From CAVVAE01 sp963746185 (GTDB taxonomy: Bacteria; Actinomycetota; Actinomycetes; Propionibacteriales; Nocardioidaceae): a DNA stretch of 64,000 bases. The DNA lies in contig CAVVAE010000004.1 in assembly GCA_963746185.1 (NCBI GenBank), forward strand, positions 1,426,001 through 1,490,000. The letters run 5' to 3'. Below are positions 36,323-44,593 of the stretch, piece after piece. Every line of letters starts with the position of its first letter. The first letter of the stretch is position 1. Under the pieces are notes generated by a model. The model saw nothing but the letters and a program-made list of their open reading frames with translations, did not search any database and had not been told where the DNA came from. The position numbers and the translations under genes were made by a program.

Positions 36323-36571
36323 GTGGCCCGTGTCGTCGTCGACGTCATGCTCAAGCCGGAGATTCTCGACCCGCAAGGCAAGGCCGTGCATGGTGCACTC
36401 CCCAGGCTCGGATTCGACGGTGTCATCGACGTCCGCCAGGGCAAGCGCTTCGAGCTTGAGTTCGACGGCGAGGTGACCGAGGAGAGGTTGGCTGAGGTGC
36501 GCAGAGCGGCCGAGACATTGCTCAGCAACCCGGTCATCGAGGACTACACGGTCAGGGTCGAGCAGTCGTGA
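36323..36571 (+). CDS. purS: FGAM synthase subunit PurS
   Basis: Small subunit that assembles with PurL and PurQ into formylglycinamidine ribonucleotide synthase. 82 residues, the normal size, starting ARVVVDVMLKPEILDPQGKAV, with the conserved VRQGKRFELEFDG stretch. The GTG start follows TAGGAG at 7 nt. It overlaps purQ by 4 nt (GTGA), so the two are co-translated. purL lies 5.7 kb downstream, separated from them by pfkB, ABC transporter and psuG genes. Confidence 0.95.
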   Translation: MARVVVDVMLKPEILDPQGKAVHGALPRLGFDGVIDVRQGKRFELEFDGEVTEERLAEVRRAAETLLSNPVIEDYTVRVEQS

Positions 36572-37239
36572 AGATCGGGGTCGTCACCTTCCCCGGTTCA
36601 CTCGACGACGCCGATGCCCGACGCGCTGTTCGCGTCGCCGGCGGCGAACCCGTAGCGCTCTGGCACGGCGACCATGATCTGCAGGGCGTCGACGCGGTCG
36701 TGCTGCCCGGCGGCTTCTCCTACGGCGACTACCTCCGATGCGGTGCGATCGCTCGCTTCGCGCCGGTGATGACCGAGGTCGTCGAGGCGGCCCGAGGTGG
36801 TCTGCCGGTGCTCGGTGTCTGCAACGGCTTCCAGATCCTCTGCGAGTCACACCTGTTGCCGGGTGCGCTGATCCGCAATGACCACCGCAAGTTCGTGTGT
36901 CGCGACCAGCGACTCCGCATCGAGAACGCCTCCACGGCGTGGACCTCGGAGTACGCCGTCGGCTCCGAGGTGACGATCGTGCTGAAGAACGGTGAGGGTG
37001 GGTACGTCGCCGACGAGGCCACGCTCGACCGCCTCGAGGGAGAGGGCCAGGTCGTCGCTCGCTACGTCGACGTCAACCCGAACGGATCGCTGCGTGACAT
37101 CGCCGGCATCACCAACGCGCGAGGAAACGTCGTCGGGCTGATGCCTCATCCCGAGCACGCGGTCGAGGACCTGTGCGGTCCTGGCACCGATGGGCTGGCG
37201 TTCTTCACCTCGGTGCTGAAAGCCGTTGCCCACTCCTGA
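36568..37239 (+). CDS. purQ: FGAM synthase glutaminase subunit PurQ
   Basis: Class I glutamine amidotransferase that supplies ammonia to PurL. 223 residues. The nucleophile is in VLGVCNGFQIL (Cys at about residue 86); the catalytic His/Glu pair is in LMPHPEHAVEDL. The N-terminal KIGVVTFPGSLDD and VLPGGFSYGDYLRCGAIA are typical. Coupled to purS by a GTGA overlap. The stop is followed by an inverted repeat (37257-37304) shared with the end of the kinase gene on the other strand. Confidence 0.96.
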   Translation: MKIGVVTFPGSLDDADARRAVRVAGGEPVALWHGDHDLQGVDAVVLPGGFSYGDYLRCGAIARFAPVMTEVVEAARGGLPVLGVCNGFQILCESHLLPGALIRNDHRKFVCRDQRLRIENASTAWTSEYAVGSEVTIVLKNGEGGYVADEATLDRLEGEGQVVARYVDVNPNGSLRDIAGITNARGNVVGLMPHPEHAVEDLCGPGTDGLAFFTSVLKAVAHS

Positions 37240-37256
37240 ACCCTCCACCTGATCCC

Positions 37257-37304
37257 ACTTGTCAGGGTGGAGTCGCGTTGGGACACGACCACGCCCTGAC
37301 AAGT
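37257..37304. terminator. ACTTGTCAGGG hairpin, copy 1 (bidirectional terminator)
   Basis: ACTTGTCAGGG (37257-37267) pairs perfectly with CCCTGACAAGT (37294-37304), with more pairing inside. The loop contains TTGGGACACG. It lies between the convergent purQ and pfkB genes. A homologous element is at 49568-49615. Confidence 0.75.
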
Positions 37305-37307
37305 CGG

Positions 37308-38174
37308 TTAGGCAAGGTCGGGTTGCGGGCGGTGACGGCCTTGCCGCGGTGGTGCAGACGACGGCTGCGCACCGCGCTGGGCGACGCAACGGGCTGCGGT
37401 CGACAGTCCCAGCTCGATGCCCCCGATCAAGTACCCGGCGGCAAGCGCGTCGCCAGCTCCAGTGACGTCGCGCACGTCGGTCAGGCGGGCAGCATGCTCC
37501 ATCACCACGCCACCCACTACCGAGGTGGCACCGTCGGCGCCGCGCTTGATGACGAGGTCAAAAGGAACGTGCTCCAAGTCAAGACCGAGCTGGGTCCACT
37601 CCGACGCGTTGGCGAAGACGAGCCGCGGAGCCAACTCCTTGAGGACGCCGGTCAGGGCCGAAGCGCCGTACGCCGCAATGAGTCCGGCCGAGGACAGGTC
37701 GAGCGAGATCGAAGCACCCCTGCGTCGTACGACGTCGACGAACGCCAACAACCCCCACGGTTTCGAGGCACGTAACAGCGGGTAACCGGACACGTGCAGC
37801 CAGTCGATGTCGAAGGGCACGCGATTTGCGTCGAGCCGATCCACCCAGGTCTGGTCGCCGGCGTCTGATGCGAGGGTGCGAGCGCCAGCCGACAGGATCG
37901 AGACCACTTTGCCGGTCGAATGAACGTCAATCGCAACAATTCCAACGCCCGCCGACGAGAGCAGGTCGTCGACGAAGATCGCGCTCGGATTCCTTCCACG
38001 CGGACCGATCAGGGTGGCTCGCGCGCCCAGCGAAACCGCCCACGCCGCCACATTTGCGGCCTGGCCACCCGCAGAGATATCGATCTGCGCGTCTGCGTCA
38101 TCGTCCTCGTGCAGCCCGTTCGGGACGTCGACGATGACGTCGAGCATCACGTCACCGAGCGTGGCGATATGCAT
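37308..38174 (-). CDS. PfkB-family sugar/nucleoside kinase, candidate pseudouridine kinase
   Basis: Ribokinase-like enzyme of 288 residues. It starts MHIATLGDVMLDVIVDVP, has the substrate motif ISAGGQAANVAAWAVSLGA and the ATP/catalytic motif DVRDVTGAGDALAAGYLIGG (catalytic Asp of the GAGD). A good GGAGG precedes the ATG at 38174. Pseudouridine catabolism needs a PfkB kinase (PsuK) and the glycosidase PsuG; psuG lies 3 kb away at 41222, so PsuK is a reasonable but unproven guess. Ribose, adenosine or fructose-type substrates cannot be excluded. Confidence 0.82.
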   Translation of the reverse strand: MHIATLGDVMLDVIVDVPNGLHEDDDADAQIDISAGGQAANVAAWAVSLGARATLIGPRGRNPSAIFVDDLLSSAGVGIVAIDVHSTGKVVSILSAGARTLASDAGDQTWVDRLDANRVPFDIDWLHVSGYPLLRASKPWGLLAFVDVVRRRGASISLDLSSAGLIAAYGASALTGVLKELAPRLVFANASEWTQLGLDLEHVPFDLVIKRGADGATSVVGGVVMEHAARLTDVRDVTGAGDALAAGYLIGGIELGLSTAARCVAQRGAQPSSAPPRQGRHRPQPDLA

Positions 38175-38287
38175 GAAAGGCCCTCCAAGAAGCCGGATCT
38201 GATCCCGATCCGGCCGCACGCAAGGGTACTGACGAAACGAGTCGCCCGTCTGACGAATGTCGCCACCGGGGATGGCGAAGTCGGCTC

Positions 38288-38293
38288 TACGAT
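38288..38293 (+). promoter_or_regulatory. -10 box of the leaderless ABC operon
   Basis: TACGAT ends 6 nt before the ATG at 38300 and no ribosome-binding site is present. Confidence 0.5.
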
Positions 38294-38299
38294 GGCGAC

Positions 38300-39199
38300 A
38301 TGGCCCATCGTGCTCTCCTGGGACGCCCGGTCGTTGTGGTCGGCGCCTCCCTGCTTTGCCTCCTCTTCGTCGGATGCGCCCCCAACGACGAGAGCGACGA
38401 CTCGACCGACACAACCTCGCCCCAGGATCCGGGTGATACGCCCGTCGATGCGTGCGCCGATCCGCAGACGATCAAGCCAGGCGTCTTGACGATCGCGACC
38501 GACTCACCGGCGTTCGACCCGTGGTTCTCCGACGACGACCCGACCAACGGCAAGGGGTTCGAATCCGCTGTCGCTTACGCGGTCGCGGAGGAGATGGGCT
38601 TCGCCGCCGACGCGGTGACGTGGACGAAGGTCGGGTTCAACACCAGCTACCAGCCGGGGCCGAAGGACTTCGACTTCGACATCAACCAAATCTCGATCAG
38701 CCCGAAGCGGGCGCAAGCCGTCGACTTCTCCGACGGCTACTACTCGGCCGCACAGGCCCTCATCACGCTGAAGGACTCTCCGTTCGCAAGCGCCACGAGC
38801 TTCGCCGATCTCAAGGACGCGCAGCTTGCCGCACAGGTGGGTACGACGTCGCTCGACGCCATCACCGACACCATCCAACCCAGCAAGACACCGCGCGTCT
38901 TCGATGACACCAACCTCGCCAAGAATGCCCTCCAGAACGGCTCGATCGACGGGTTTGTGGCAGACCTGCCGACGGCGTTCTACATCACCGCTGTCGAGAT
39001 CCCTCAAGGCACGATCGTCGGTCAGTTCCAGCCCGAGACTGGTGAGACCGAGGAGTTCGGACTGCTGTTCGAGAAGGGCAACCCGCTGGTCGCTTGTGCG
39101 AATCAGGCGCTGGCGACGTTGAAGGACGACGGGACGCTTGCTGGCATTGAGGATCGCTGGCTGAGCCAGGTCGTCGACGTTCCGCAGCTCACGCCCTGA
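38300..39199 (+). CDS. Amino-acid ABC transporter substrate-binding lipoprotein
   Basis: Family 3 extracellular solute-binding protein of 299 residues. It has a lipoprotein signal: hydrophobic stretch VVVVGASLLCLLFVGC with the lipobox Cys at about residue 32, followed by an acidic linker. The mature part has the type II binding-protein folds (GVLTIATDSPAFDPWF, FDFDINQISISPKRAQAVDFS, AAQVGTTSLDAI, and the end CANQALATLKDDGTLAGIEDRWL). First gene of a three-gene operon with permease and ATPase; the stop and the next ATG are 2 nt apart. Ligand unknown; polar amino acids are usual. Confidence 0.9.
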   Translation: MAHRALLGRPVVVVGASLLCLLFVGCAPNDESDDSTDTTSPQDPGDTPVDACADPQTIKPGVLTIATDSPAFDPWFSDDDPTNGKGFESAVAYAVAEEMGFAADAVTWTKVGFNTSYQPGPKDFDFDINQISISPKRAQAVDFSDGYYSAAQALITLKDSPFASATSFADLKDAQLAAQVGTTSLDAITDTIQPSKTPRVFDDTNLAKNALQNGSIDGFVADLPTAFYITAVEIPQGTIVGQFQPETGETEEFGLLFEKGNPLVACANQALATLKDDGTLAGIEDRWLSQVVDVPQLTP

Positions 39200-39201
39200 G
39201 C

Positions 39202-40047
39202 ATGTCCAACTGGGTCCGCAGCGACCGGCAGGCTGAACGGATCCGATTTCGCCGCCAGCAGAGCCGCCGGCGTGCGGCGATCGCAGCGGTGTCTACGGCA
39301 GTCGTTATCGGCGGCCTTGTGGTGTTTGCCGTCAACGCCCCCGGCTGGGATCGCGTCCAGGCAGCGTACTTCGACGTCGACTACGCCTGGGACATTCTGC
39401 CGGACCTAGCCAGCGCCTTCGTGCTCAATATCAAGCTGTTCGTGGTCGCGGAGATACTGATCCTTGCGCTGGCACTGCTCGTCGCGATCGTCCGGGTGGT
39501 CCCGTCTGCCGCCATGGCGCCACTGAAGCTGCTGGCCATCATCTACACCGACGTCTTCAGGGGGACGCCGACCCTGCTCGTGATCTTGGTGGTGTGCTTC
39601 GGGTTCCCGGCGCTGCAGCTGCAAGGTCTGACGACGGACATCTTCTGGCTCGGTGTCATCGCGCTGACGCTGTCGTATGGCGCGTACGTCGCAGAGGTGA
39701 TTCGGGCCGGTATCGCCTCGATCCACCCCAGCCAGTGGTCGGCTGGTCGGTCCCTCGGTCTTACGTACTCCCAGACCATGCGTCATGTCGTTTTGCCGCA
39801 GGCGTTTCGTCGCGTGGTGCCGCCACTCATCAACGACTTCGTCTCGCTGCAGAAGGACACCGCGCTGGTGTCGACAGCTGGGCTCGTCGAGATCCTGCGC
39901 GAGGCCCAGATCAACTCGACCCGGGACTTCAACTTCACGCCGTACGTCGTAGCCGCGCTCTTCTTCATCGTCCTCACCGTGCCTCTCGCTCGCTTCGCCG
40001 ACTGGCTCTCGCTGCGGCAGGTGCGTCGCGAACAGGGCAGTGTCTGA
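39202..40047 (+). CDS. Amino-acid ABC transporter permease
   Basis: Inner-membrane subunit of 281 residues. A cytosolic basic N terminus (RSDRQAERIRFRRQQSRRRAA) is followed by a TM helix (about 28-47), then the permease core. The HisM/PAAT motif is YTDVFRGTPTLLVILVVCFG, and the ATPase-contact EAA loop is VIRAGIASIHPSQWSAGRSLGLTYSQTMRHVVLPQAFRRVVPPL. A single permease gene suggests a homodimer. The stop overlaps the ATPase start (TGATG). Confidence 0.92.
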   Translation: MSNWVRSDRQAERIRFRRQQSRRRAAIAAVSTAVVIGGLVVFAVNAPGWDRVQAAYFDVDYAWDILPDLASAFVLNIKLFVVAEILILALALLVAIVRVVPSAAMAPLKLLAIIYTDVFRGTPTLLVILVVCFGFPALQLQGLTTDIFWLGVIALTLSYGAYVAEVIRAGIASIHPSQWSAGRSLGLTYSQTMRHVVLPQAFRRVVPPLINDFVSLQKDTALVSTAGLVEILREAQINSTRDFNFTPYVVAALFFIVLTVPLARFADWLSLRQVRREQGSV

Positions 40048-40781
40048 TGGCGCTGCTTCAGCTCGAGCAGGTACGCCGGCACTACGGATCGCATGAGGTG
40101 CTTCGCGGCATCGATCTCTCCCTGGAGCAACACGAAGTGACGTGTCTCATCGGAGCTTCCGGTTCGGGCAAGTCGACCCTGCTGCGGTGCATCAACCTGC
40201 TCGAGCTCGTCGATGACGGGGTAATCTGGCTGGACGGGCGCGACATCAGTGACCCGAGGGTCGATGCCGACGATGTACGACGTGAGATCGGGTTGGTGTT
40301 CCAGGCGTTCAACCTCTTCCCGCACCGCTCAGTGCTCGACAACATCACGCTGGGTCCGCGCCGCGCTCTCAGCATCAGCCGTGCGAAGGCGGAGGCTACG
40401 GCCAACGAGCTGTTGGAGCGGTTCGGCCTTGCAGACAAGGCGAAGGCCTATCCCGACAGCTTGTCCGGTGGTCAGCAACAGCGGGTGGCGGTGATCCGCG
40501 CGATCGCGATGGCACCCAAGCTGCTGCTGCTCGACGAGATCACGTCGGCGCTCGACCCGCTGCTCGTGACAGAGGTGCTCGAGGTGATTGCTGAGCTGAA
40601 GCGCGACGGCATGACGATCATGATGGCTACGCACGAGATGGCGTTCGCCCGCGAGGTTGCCGACCAGGTGGTGTTCCTCGACGAAGGCCTCGTCGTGGAG
40701 GCCGGGTCACCGACGGAGCTGTTCGACGCGCCGCGTGACGAACGCACGGCGAGGTTTCTCGCTCGTCACGTCAACGGCTAA
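40047..40781 (+). CDS. Amino-acid ABC transporter ATP-binding protein
   Basis: Cytosolic ATPase of 244 residues. Walker A GASGSGKST, Q-loop LVFQAFNLFPHRSVLDN, signature LSGGQQQRVAV, Walker B LLLLDEITSALDP and switch His in MMATHEMAFA. It is of the GlnQ/HisP type that pairs with one-permease amino-acid importers. The ATG at 40047 overlaps the permease stop. Last gene of the operon; no clear hairpin follows. Confidence 0.94.
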   Translation: MALLQLEQVRRHYGSHEVLRGIDLSLEQHEVTCLIGASGSGKSTLLRCINLLELVDDGVIWLDGRDISDPRVDADDVRREIGLVFQAFNLFPHRSVLDNITLGPRRALSISRAKAEATANELLERFGLADKAKAYPDSLSGGQQQRVAVIRAIAMAPKLLLLDEITSALDPLLVTEVLEVIAELKRDGMTIMMATHEMAFAREVADQVVFLDEGLVVEAGSPTELFDAPRDERTARFLARHVNG

Positions 40782-40904
40782 GAAAATAAGCGCCTTCTCG
40801 AGTGATCTGAGGTGCGTTCCCGATGTTCGGGTGGAGTAGGGAGACCTACGTTCGCAACAGACCAGATCCATCAGGATCCGGCGCGACACCCCTGAGGAAA
40901 CGTC

Positions 40905-41168
40905 ATGATCCAGACCTATCGCTGCCGCCATTGCGGTCAAGTCATCGAAGCATTTGTCGAGTTCGTCCCCGGTCTTCCGCTGGCCCTGACACAACAAAAC
41001 GTTCAGACCCGGGTTGACGCTGCCAGGACCCGACACGCTGACCGGTGCCCGGGTAAGAAGAAGCGGCAACAACCACTCGCAGGGTCGGTCACTCCGCAGC
41101 CGATCGCCGAACGCCGTCCCTCGCGGGTCGGGCTGGCCGGTTTGTGGCGAAGACGCGCGCCAGGCTGA
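40905..41168 (+). CDS. Small putative zinc-ribbon protein
   Basis: Function not recognised. 87 residues: an N-terminal CRHCGQ pair and a later HADRCPG could bind zinc, followed by a basic, Pro/Arg-rich tail. GAGGAA lies 7 nt before the ATG. The 3' end reaches close to the psuG promoter region. Its size and context make it less certain than its neighbours. Confidence 0.5.
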   Translation: MIQTYRCRHCGQVIEAFVEFVPGLPLALTQQNVQTRVDAARTRHADRCPGKKKRQQPLAGSVTPQPIAERRPSRVGLAGLWRRRAPG

Positions 41169-41208
41169 GCATCCCCGCTGTCAGGTCCCGCGCTGTTGGC
41201 GTGAACGC

Positions 41209-41214
41209 TAGGGT
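41209..41214 (+). promoter_or_regulatory. -10 box of leaderless psuG
   Basis: TAGGGT ends 7 nt before the GTG at 41222. No ribosome-binding site is present. Confidence 0.55.
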
Positions 41215-41221
41215 CTCGCCT

Positions 41222-42151
41222 GTGAACGCTGCGGAGATCACCCGGATACACCCGGAGGTCTCGGACGCCCTGTCGGCGGGTGACGGTGTCGTGGCTCTCG
41301 AGTCGACGATCATCAGCCATGGGCTGCCGACGGAGTCGAGCGCCGACGTGGCCCGACAAATTGAAGCAGCGGTGCGGCAGTCTGGTGCGGTGCCCGCGAC
41401 GATCGCGGTGCTCGACGGACAGGTACGGATCGGGCTGGATGACGACGCGCTCGAACGCGTCGCGACCGACGAGGACGTGGAGAAGGCGAGCATCCGTGAC
41501 CTCGGTGTCGTGATCGCCAGCAGGACGCCCGGCGCCACGACGGTCGCGTCCACGGCGTACCTGGCGAACCGGGTGGGCATCGACGTGTTCGCGACCGGTG
41601 GCCTTGGCGGGGTACACCGCGGTGCGCAGGACTCCTGGGACGAGTCGGCAGACCTGCCGGCCCTCGGCCAGGTGCCGATCACGGTGGTCTGCGCGGGGGT
41701 GAAGTCGATCCTCGACGTTCCCGCAACGCTGGAGCGGCTCGAGACGCTGTCGGTCGGCCTCGTCGGCTACCGCACCGACGTCTTTCCCGGGTTCTACATC
41801 CGCGACTCCGGACAACCCGTCCCCTGGCGACTCGACGACGCCGAGGCGATCGCCGAGACGATGCGGGCCCGTCGCGCGCTCGGCCTGAACCAGGGATTCG
41901 TGGTAGCGAACCCGATCGACGAGTCCGACGAGATGGACCGCGACCTGCACGACCGCACTCTCGCGTCCGGGCTCGAGGCGTTGGCGGCAGCTGACGTGCA
42001 TGGCAAGGACGTGACGCCGTTCCTGCTGGCGCACTTCCACGAGCAGACCGATGGCCGGAGCCTGAACGCCAACGTTGCGCTGGTGCTGTCTAATGCGCGG
42101 CTCGCGGGCGAGATCGCCGTCGCCGCCGCCGGAGGCACCACGGTGTCTTGA
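41222..42151 (+). CDS. psuG: Pseudouridine-5'-phosphate glycosidase
   Basis: Cleaves (reversibly) the C-C glycosidic bond of pseudouridine 5'-phosphate to uracil and ribose 5-phosphate. 309 residues. Family motifs: GDGVVALESTIISHGLP, VPATIAVLDGQVRIGLDDD, ATGGLGGVHRGAQ, CAGVKSILDVPATLERLETLSVGLVGYRTDVFPGFY, and NPIDESDEMD. GTG 41222 chosen from the TAGGGT leaderless signature; an in-frame upstream ATG at 41144 would overlap the zinc-ribbon gene. A PfkB kinase at 37308 is a possible partner. Confidence 0.93.
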   Translation: MNAAEITRIHPEVSDALSAGDGVVALESTIISHGLPTESSADVARQIEAAVRQSGAVPATIAVLDGQVRIGLDDDALERVATDEDVEKASIRDLGVVIASRTPGATTVASTAYLANRVGIDVFATGGLGGVHRGAQDSWDESADLPALGQVPITVVCAGVKSILDVPATLERLETLSVGLVGYRTDVFPGFYIRDSGQPVPWRLDDAEAIAETMRARRALGLNQGFVVANPIDESDEMDRDLHDRTLASGLEALAAADVHGKDVTPFLLAHFHEQTDGRSLNANVALVLSNARLAGEIAVAAAGGTTVS

Positions 42152-42234
42152 CCCCCGCCTGGCCGGTAGCGTGGCCTGCGCAGCACCGCTTCATCCCTTG
42201 CCTCACCCCAGCGACGATCCGGAGCCATACCGCG

Positions 42235-44547
42235 GTGACCGAACAGCGCCAGCTCGCCCATCTCGACACCATCAGTCACGCCGACGAGACTCCTGACACC
42301 CAGCAACCCTGGCGCGAACTGGGGCTCAAGCCCGATGAGTACGGGCAGCTGCGCGAGATCCTCGGCCGCCGGCCCACCTCGTCGGAGCTCGCGATGTACT
42401 CCGTGATGTGGAGCGAGCACTGCTCCTACAAGTCCAGCAAGGTGCATCTGCGTCAGTTCGGCGAGAAGGTCACCGACGAGATGCGCTCTCACTTGATGGT
42501 CGGCATCGGTGAGAACGCCGGTGTCGTCGACATCGGTGACGGCTACGCCGTGACGTTCAAGATCGAGTCGCACAACCATCCGTCGTACGTCGAGCCCTAC
42601 CAAGGGGCTGCGACCGGAATCGGCGGCATCGTCAGGGACATCCTTTCGATGGGTGCTCGCCCAGTCGCGGTGATGGACCCGCTTCGCTTCGGGCCGATCG
42701 ACGCCGAGGACACTCAGCGCGTGCTGCCAGGGATCGTCGCCGGCATCGGTGGCTACGGAAACTGCCTCGGACTTCCCAACATCGGCGGTGAGGTGGTGTT
42801 CGACCCGTCGTACGTCGGCAACCCGCTAGTCAACGCACTCTGTGTCGGTGTCATGCGGCACGAGCAGATCCACCTCGCGAAGGCGTCCGGCGCCGGAAAC
42901 CAGGTCATCTTGTACGGCGCGGCGACTGGTGGCGACGGGATCGGCGGCGTGTCTGTGCTGGCCTCGGAGACGTTCGACAGCGGAAGCCCGACGAAGCGAC
43001 CGAGCGTGCAGGTCGGCGACCCGTTCATGGAGAAGCTGCTCATCGAGTGCACGCTGGAGCTGTTCGCCGAAGAGCTCGTCGTCGGCATCCAGGACCTCGG
43101 GGGCGCGGGGCTTTCGTGCGCGACGTCAGAGCTCGCCAGTGCCGGCGACGGTGGCATGCATGTGTGGCTCGACCGGGTCCCGTTGCGTGACGCGTCGCTC
43201 GCGCCGGAGGAGATCCTGATGAGCGAGTCGCAGGAGCGGATGATGGCCGTCGTCGAACCTGCGAACGTCGACCGCTTCCTGAAGATCTGCGAGAAGTGGG
43301 ACGTCGACGCTACGGTCATCGCCGAGGTCACGGAGGTGTCGCCGGCGGAGCAGGAGCGTGGTGGACGGCTCGTCATCGAGTGGCACGGCGAGACGATCGT
43401 CGACGTACCACCGCGCACAGTGGCGCACGAAGGACCGGTCTACGAACGCCCGTTGGCACGACCGACGTGGCAGGACGACCTGCAGGCCAACAGTGCCGAG
43501 GGCTTGCCGCGTCCGAAGACCGGAGACGAGCTGCGTTCGACCTTGCTGAAGCTCGTCGCATCACCCAACCTCTGCGACAAGTCGTGGATCACCGACCAGT
43601 ACGACCGCTACGTCCAGGGCAACACCGTGCTCGCCCAGCCGGAGGACTCTGGTGTCGTGCGTGTCGACGAGGAATCCGGGCTCGGGGTTGCCGTCTCGAC
43701 CGACTGCAACGGTCGGTTCGCGAAGCTAGACCCGTATGCCGGGGCACAACTGGCGCTCGCGGAGTCCTACCGCAACGTCGCCGCCGGCGGTGCGCGACCG
43801 TTGGCAGTGACGGACTGTCTGAACTTCGGGTCGCCTGAGGACCCAGACGTGATGTGGCAGTTCTCCGAAGCCGCGCGGGGCATCGCCGACGGCTGCCGTG
43901 AGCTCGGGATCCCGGTGACGGGTGGCAACGTCAGCTTTTACAACCAGACCGGCGACGTCGCGATCTTGCCGACGCCTGTCGTGGGTGTGCTCGGCGTCAT
44001 CGAGGACGTCACCCGTCGTACGCCGATGGGTTTCGACGACGAAGGGCAGGCGATCTACCTGCTTGGCACGACCCACGACGAGCTCAGCGGATCAGAATGG
44101 GCGAACGTGGTGCACGAACACCTCGGTGGCCTCCCTCCGGCGCTCGACTTCGGCCTGGAGCGGGTGCTGGCAGAGCTGCTCGTCGGTGCGTCTCGCGATC
44201 GCGTTGTCGCCGCCGCGCATGACCTTTCGGACGGCGGACTCGCGCAGGCTCTCGTCGAGTCGTGCTTGCGACACGGCGTGGGAGCGCGGGTGACGCTGCC
44301 GGATCAGCTCGAGCCTTTCGTCGCCCTGTTCAGCGAGTCGAGTGCGCGGGCGATCGTGGCTGTGCCGGCGGGCGAGGAAGAGCGCTTCACAGACGTGTGT
44401 TCTGAACGCGACTTCGCGCATGCCCGGATCGGCGTCACGCAGGGTCGCGGTGAAGACGCGGCGCTGGAGGTCGAGGGGCAGTTCAGACTGCGCCTGGGTG
44501 AGCTACGTGGGGCGTGGTCGTCGACTCTTCCCGCCGCGTTCGCCTGA
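42235..44547 (+). CDS. purL: FGAM synthase subunit PurL
   Basis: Large subunit of formylglycinamidine ribonucleotide synthase (FGAR + ATP + NH3 to FGAM), working with PurQ and PurS. 770 residues, i.e. the short PurL form that needs both partners. Motifs: MWSEHCSYKSSK, FKIESHNHPSYVEPYQGAATGIGGIVRDI, IQDLGGAGLSCATSE, DCLNFGSPEDP, TGGNVSFYNQT and AAHDLSDGGLAQAL. GTG 42235 follows GGAG at about 10 nt. It is separated from purSQ by 5.7 kb. Convergent with the DUF1906 gene. Confidence 0.96.
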   Translation: MTEQRQLAHLDTISHADETPDTQQPWRELGLKPDEYGQLREILGRRPTSSELAMYSVMWSEHCSYKSSKVHLRQFGEKVTDEMRSHLMVGIGENAGVVDIGDGYAVTFKIESHNHPSYVEPYQGAATGIGGIVRDILSMGARPVAVMDPLRFGPIDAEDTQRVLPGIVAGIGGYGNCLGLPNIGGEVVFDPSYVGNPLVNALCVGVMRHEQIHLAKASGAGNQVILYGAATGGDGIGGVSVLASETFDSGSPTKRPSVQVGDPFMEKLLIECTLELFAEELVVGIQDLGGAGLSCATSELASAGDGGMHVWLDRVPLRDASLAPEEILMSESQERMMAVVEPANVDRFLKICEKWDVDATVIAEVTEVSPAEQERGGRLVIEWHGETIVDVPPRTVAHEGPVYERPLARPTWQDDLQANSAEGLPRPKTGDELRSTLLKLVASPNLCDKSWITDQYDRYVQGNTVLAQPEDSGVVRVDEESGLGVAVSTDCNGRFAKLDPYAGAQLALAESYRNVAAGGARPLAVTDCLNFGSPEDPDVMWQFSEAARGIADGCRELGIPVTGGNVSFYNQTGDVAILPTPVVGVLGVIEDVTRRTPMGFDDEGQAIYLLGTTHDELSGSEWANVVHEHLGGLPPALDFGLERVLAELLVGASRDRVVAAAHDLSDGGLAQALVESCLRHGVGARVTLPDQLEPFVALFSESSARAIVAVPAGEEERFTDVCSERDFAHARIGVTQGRGEDAALEVEGQFRLRLGELRGAWSSTLPAAFA

Positions 44548-44593
44548 CCTCTTGCTGTTGACTGGCCAACTTCTTATGGGGCGCCAGTACTGC

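Noticed and set aside
38555..38575. tRNA T-loop-like GGTTCGAATCC
   Set aside because: It lies inside the substrate-binding-protein gene, in frame, and no acceptor or anticodon stems surround it.
44562..44593. Hairpin ACTGGC/GCCAGT between purL and the DUF1906 gene
   Set aside because: Only 6 bp with a long loop; too weak to call a terminator.
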